Assembly: GCF_013177315.1 (NCBI RefSeq)
Contig: NZ_CP053661.1
Span: forward strand, 2,914,001 to 2,978,000
Reading direction: 5' to 3'
Length of the DNA: 64,000 bases
DNA from: Thermoleptolyngbya sichuanensis A183
GTDB taxonomy: Bacteria > Cyanobacteriota > Cyanobacteriia > Elainellales > Elainellaceae
Every line of letters begins with the position of its first letter. Position 1 is the stretch's first letter. A model generated the notes under the pieces. That model worked only from the letters and a program-made list of their open reading frames with translations. It made no database searches and was not told where the DNA came from. Positions 62,113 through 64,000 of this stretch are shown here, one piece after another. Position numbers and translations under genes: made by a program.

Positions 62113-63601
62113 ATCCACCCAACACGCCCTGCCCCCGCCGAAAAATCTCCCGCGCATGATCCGTCCAGGTGCCCTGGCCCCAATAGCGAAAGCAGCTCGT
62201 TTGCAGCAGCAGGTTATAAAGCAGCGCTTGCTGATAGTCGGGCTGGCGCGTGATGCCGGGGTCTTGCTGCACCAGCGGGTCATACTTCTGGTGAAAGGCG
62301 GCGCTGAGTTGGTTCATCGGCTCCAGCACGTTTTCATAGCCCGCCACCCAGCTCAGGTCGTTTGTCCAAGAGGCTCCGTCCATGTGGAATTGGGGATCGG
62401 TGGCCTGGATTTGGGCGATCGCCTCCTGCACCTTCTCCGGCATTGCGTCCTGCGGATCGACCTGCTGCCAAATCTTGTGCTGCTGCACCGCCTGAATCTC
62501 AGGATAGTCCGCCGGGTTCACGCCCGCCGCCTCGATTAGCTCAAGGTATTCCGTGCCATTCAGCCCGACCGTACCGCTGCTATGTCCATCTCGAATTTGA
62601 TACCAAACGGGATGAAAATCGCGTGGAAACTCATTCATCATCACGCCACCATTTTCCCCATCGGCAATCTGCGTCACGCAGCAGGGTACCGACACGCCGC
62701 CAATTTCCTGCCGCCTGCGCCCCTTCGCCTCGTGATAGGGCTGCATCTGCGCCACCAGTTTCGTGTCCGACCCCTGAGTTTTGATTAGCACCGTCATCCG
62801 CACCGTCTCGCCGTGAGAATTTCGCGCCACCAGCGTATTGGGAATATACTTCTGGTCTTGCATCAGGCTCGACCCATCTAGCCGCTCCACCGAATGCTCC
62901 TGCACCAGCAGCCAGCGATAGCCGCACTCCTTCAGTGCCTTCAGGTATTCATACAGCGTGTCGGGATGGTTGGGCAGGTGCATCTCCGGCGGTGAAAAGC
63001 CCTTTACTCGGCGCAGCGCCTCATAGCCAAATAGCGCCGCGAAATACTGCTGCCATGCCTGGATATGCAGCTTCAGGTCGGGAATCGGCGTAGAGGGAAC
63101 CACCGCATGGCTCCACATCGTCCCCAGCCATTCCACGTAGGGGTGATAGTGCGGGTCGCAGGTGATGCGCCGCAGGTTGCCCAGCACGTCTTCCCGCCCC
63201 ATCTGCACCAGCCCCCAGAGCAGGTTGCCGGAATAATCCAGCATGATGCGCGGCTGACAGCCGTTGCCTACTAGTTCGGGGATAAACTCGCCCATGCGCC
63301 CATAGCACCAGGCAAACACGCCCGCATTGTGGTTATCCCCTTCGCCCGGATGCTCGAACATATACTGCAAATTGCTGATCAGCGCCCCGTCCCAGCCTGC
63401 AGGAATAGTGGGCTGGTGCATATGCAGGGCGCAGGCAAATCCGCTGGTGATGTGTTCCAGCCGCAGGGCAGTGTAGGGCAACCAGATGGGGTCGCTGTGA
63501 TTCACCACGGTGCTGATTTCCGCCTCCCAGCCGCAGATGTTGGGCAAGCCGTAGTGGGTGGTGGGAGGCAGGGCGGGCAGGTTGGCAACGGCGATCGTCA
63601 T
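62111..63601 (-). CDS. Glycoside hydrolase family 57 protein
   Basis: A 496-residue cytoplasmic protein of the GH57 type (alpha-glucan amylase/branching group). The N-terminal half holds CALHMHQPTIPAGWDG, LDYSGNLLWGL and FSPPEMHLPNHPDTLYEYLK, in which the Glu is in the place of the GH57 nucleophile. It then has WLLVQEHSVERL. The catalytic Asp is less clear; D in MLDYSGN or the later DGENGG region are possible. It may act on glycogen. Start at ATG 63601. Confidence 0.85.
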   Translation of the reverse strand: MTIAVANLPALPPTTHYGLPNICGWEAEISTVVNHSDPIWLPYTALRLEHITSGFACALHMHQPTIPAGWDGALISNLQYMFEHPGEGDNHNAGVFAWCYGRMGEFIPELVGNGCQPRIMLDYSGNLLWGLVQMGREDVLGNLRRITCDPHYHPYVEWLGTMWSHAVVPSTPIPDLKLHIQAWQQYFAALFGYEALRRVKGFSPPEMHLPNHPDTLYEYLKALKECGYRWLLVQEHSVERLDGSSLMQDQKYIPNTLVARNSHGETVRMTVLIKTQGSDTKLVAQMQPYHEAKGRRRQEIGGVSVPCCVTQIADGENGGVMMNEFPRDFHPVWYQIRDGHSSGTVGLNGTEYLELIEAAGVNPADYPEIQAVQQHKIWQQVDPQDAMPEKVQEAIAQIQATDPQFHMDGASWTNDLSWVAGYENVLEPMNQLSAAFHQKYDPLVQQDPGITRQPDYQQALLYNLLLQTSCFRYWGQGTWTDHAREIFRRGQGVLGG

Positions 63602-63707
63602 GGCGCAGTTCCTTGGGTGAGACTGCTCCTACGATAGTTCCAGCCGCCGGGGTTTGCGGAGTCTGTCGGCTTGTTTAAAGAATCCAGGTTGCTAAAGCCC
63701 CAGGTGC

Positions 63708-64000
63708 TTACAGGTCTTCTGGGTTGATGCCCATCTCACGCAGTTTGGCGGCCAGGCGATCAGCCCGCTGCCGTTCTTGTTCCGCCCGTTGTCGTTCTTG
63801 TTCCGCCCGTTGTCGTTCTTGTTCTGCCCGGTGTCGCTCTTGTTCTGCCCGGTGTCGCTCTTGTTCTGCCCGCTCGTCGCCGTTCAGCAGCAAGTTGCCC
63901 TCACAATCCCACCAGCGCAGCCAGGGCAAATCTTGATTCAGGTATTGTCCCTGCCAGATGCCAAGTTCCACGCCGATGGGGTCAATCGGGAAATGCCCGC
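63708..64000 (-). CDS. Uma2-family protein with coiled-coil tail (5' end outside window)
   Basis: The frame is open to the window edge, so the N-terminus is missing; a GTG at 63971 is not the true start because family-like sequence (GHFPIDPIGVELGIWQG) continues upstream. QYLNQDLPWLRWWDCEGNLLL is typical of the C-terminal part of long Uma2/DUF820 proteins. The tail is a heptad coiled coil of AEQERQR/AEQERHR repeated about five times (21-bp DNA repeats, 63770-63880), ending LAAKLREMGINPEDL. Confidence 0.8.
   Translation of the reverse strand, partial: GHFPIDPIGVELGIWQGQYLNQDLPWLRWWDCEGNLLLNGDERAEQERHRAEQERHRAEQERQRAEQERQRAEQERQRADRLAAKLREMGINPEDL

Noticed and set aside
1-64000. CRISPR arrays, tRNA and rRNA genes
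   Set aside because: No regularly spaced identical repeats with unique spacers and no tRNA T-arm/acceptor patterns were found by eye. A tRNAscan or CRISPR finder run would settle this.

Overview
The window is chromosomal DNA of a cyanobacterium, most likely a filamentous Leptolyngbya/Thermoleptolyngbya-like lineage (the genus is a guess). The HIP1 octamer GCGATCGC is scattered throughout. The genes include ndhC-ndhK-ndhJ, a Rubisco activase with a C-terminal small-subunit-like domain, a DUF1825 protein, a DUF4278 protein, two class-C flavodiiron proteins and a PTPA-CTERM protein. No rRNA, tRNA, CRISPR array or phage module was seen.

Layout. 1-5 kb: a patatin-like phospholipase running off the left edge, ispE, and an SbcC-type ATPase. 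5-10 kb: an SBF/ACR3-like transporter and a large CHAT-domain protein. 10-14 kb: minC-minD-minE and a YihY/BrkB membrane protein. 14-18 kb: a small protein with a TIR-like C-terminus behind a LexA-box-like site, a secreted SPOR-like protein, and ndhC-K-J. 18-25 kb: a nested inverted-repeat element (possible structured RNA), a PTPA-CTERM protein, a CbbX/SpoVK-type AAA+ ATPase, DUF1825, a WcaF-like acetyltransferase and an ArsB/NhaD-type permease. 25-31 kb: the first of two 1517-bp insertion sequences, which cuts the 3' end off a Ser/Thr kinase gene, then several small conserved proteins and a peptidoglycan-binding protein. 31-37 kb: flv3, a Uma2 protein, a PsiE-like protein and flv1. 37-39 kb: an AT-richer two-gene unit encoding a J-domain protein and an HNH nuclease-like protein. 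39-45 kb: a GTP-cyclohydrolase-II-like gene divergent from uracil phosphoribosyltransferase, then small conserved genes. 45-49.4 kb: a 992-codon NACHT-HEAT-FGE-sulfatase gene, broken by two in-frame TAG codons and by the second IS copy. 49.7-51 kb: duplicated Uma2 genes and a 77-bp MITE-like element. 51-55 kb: rca, a DUF2079 membrane protein and purC. 55-61.4 kb: the outer-membrane cluster omp85-lpxC-fabZ-lpxA-lpxB. 61-64 kb: a small conserved protein, a GH57 protein and the tail of another Uma2 protein.

Functional themes: cell division placement (MinCDE), photosynthetic electron flow (NDH-1 core subunits; Flv1/Flv3 O2 photoreduction), carbon fixation upkeep (Rca), lipid A and outer-membrane assembly, and an accessory layer that looks defence- or signalling-like (CHAT, TIR-like, J-domain/HNH, NACHT-HEAT-FGE, Uma2).

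Most notable: the J-domain/HNH unit as a possible uncharacterised module; the TIR-like gene with a LexA-type operator; the NACHT gene, whose reading frame is otherwise perfectly preserved across two TAG codons and an IS; the nested structured element at 18.9-19.0 kb; and short tandem repeats between genes, several with an 11-bp period.
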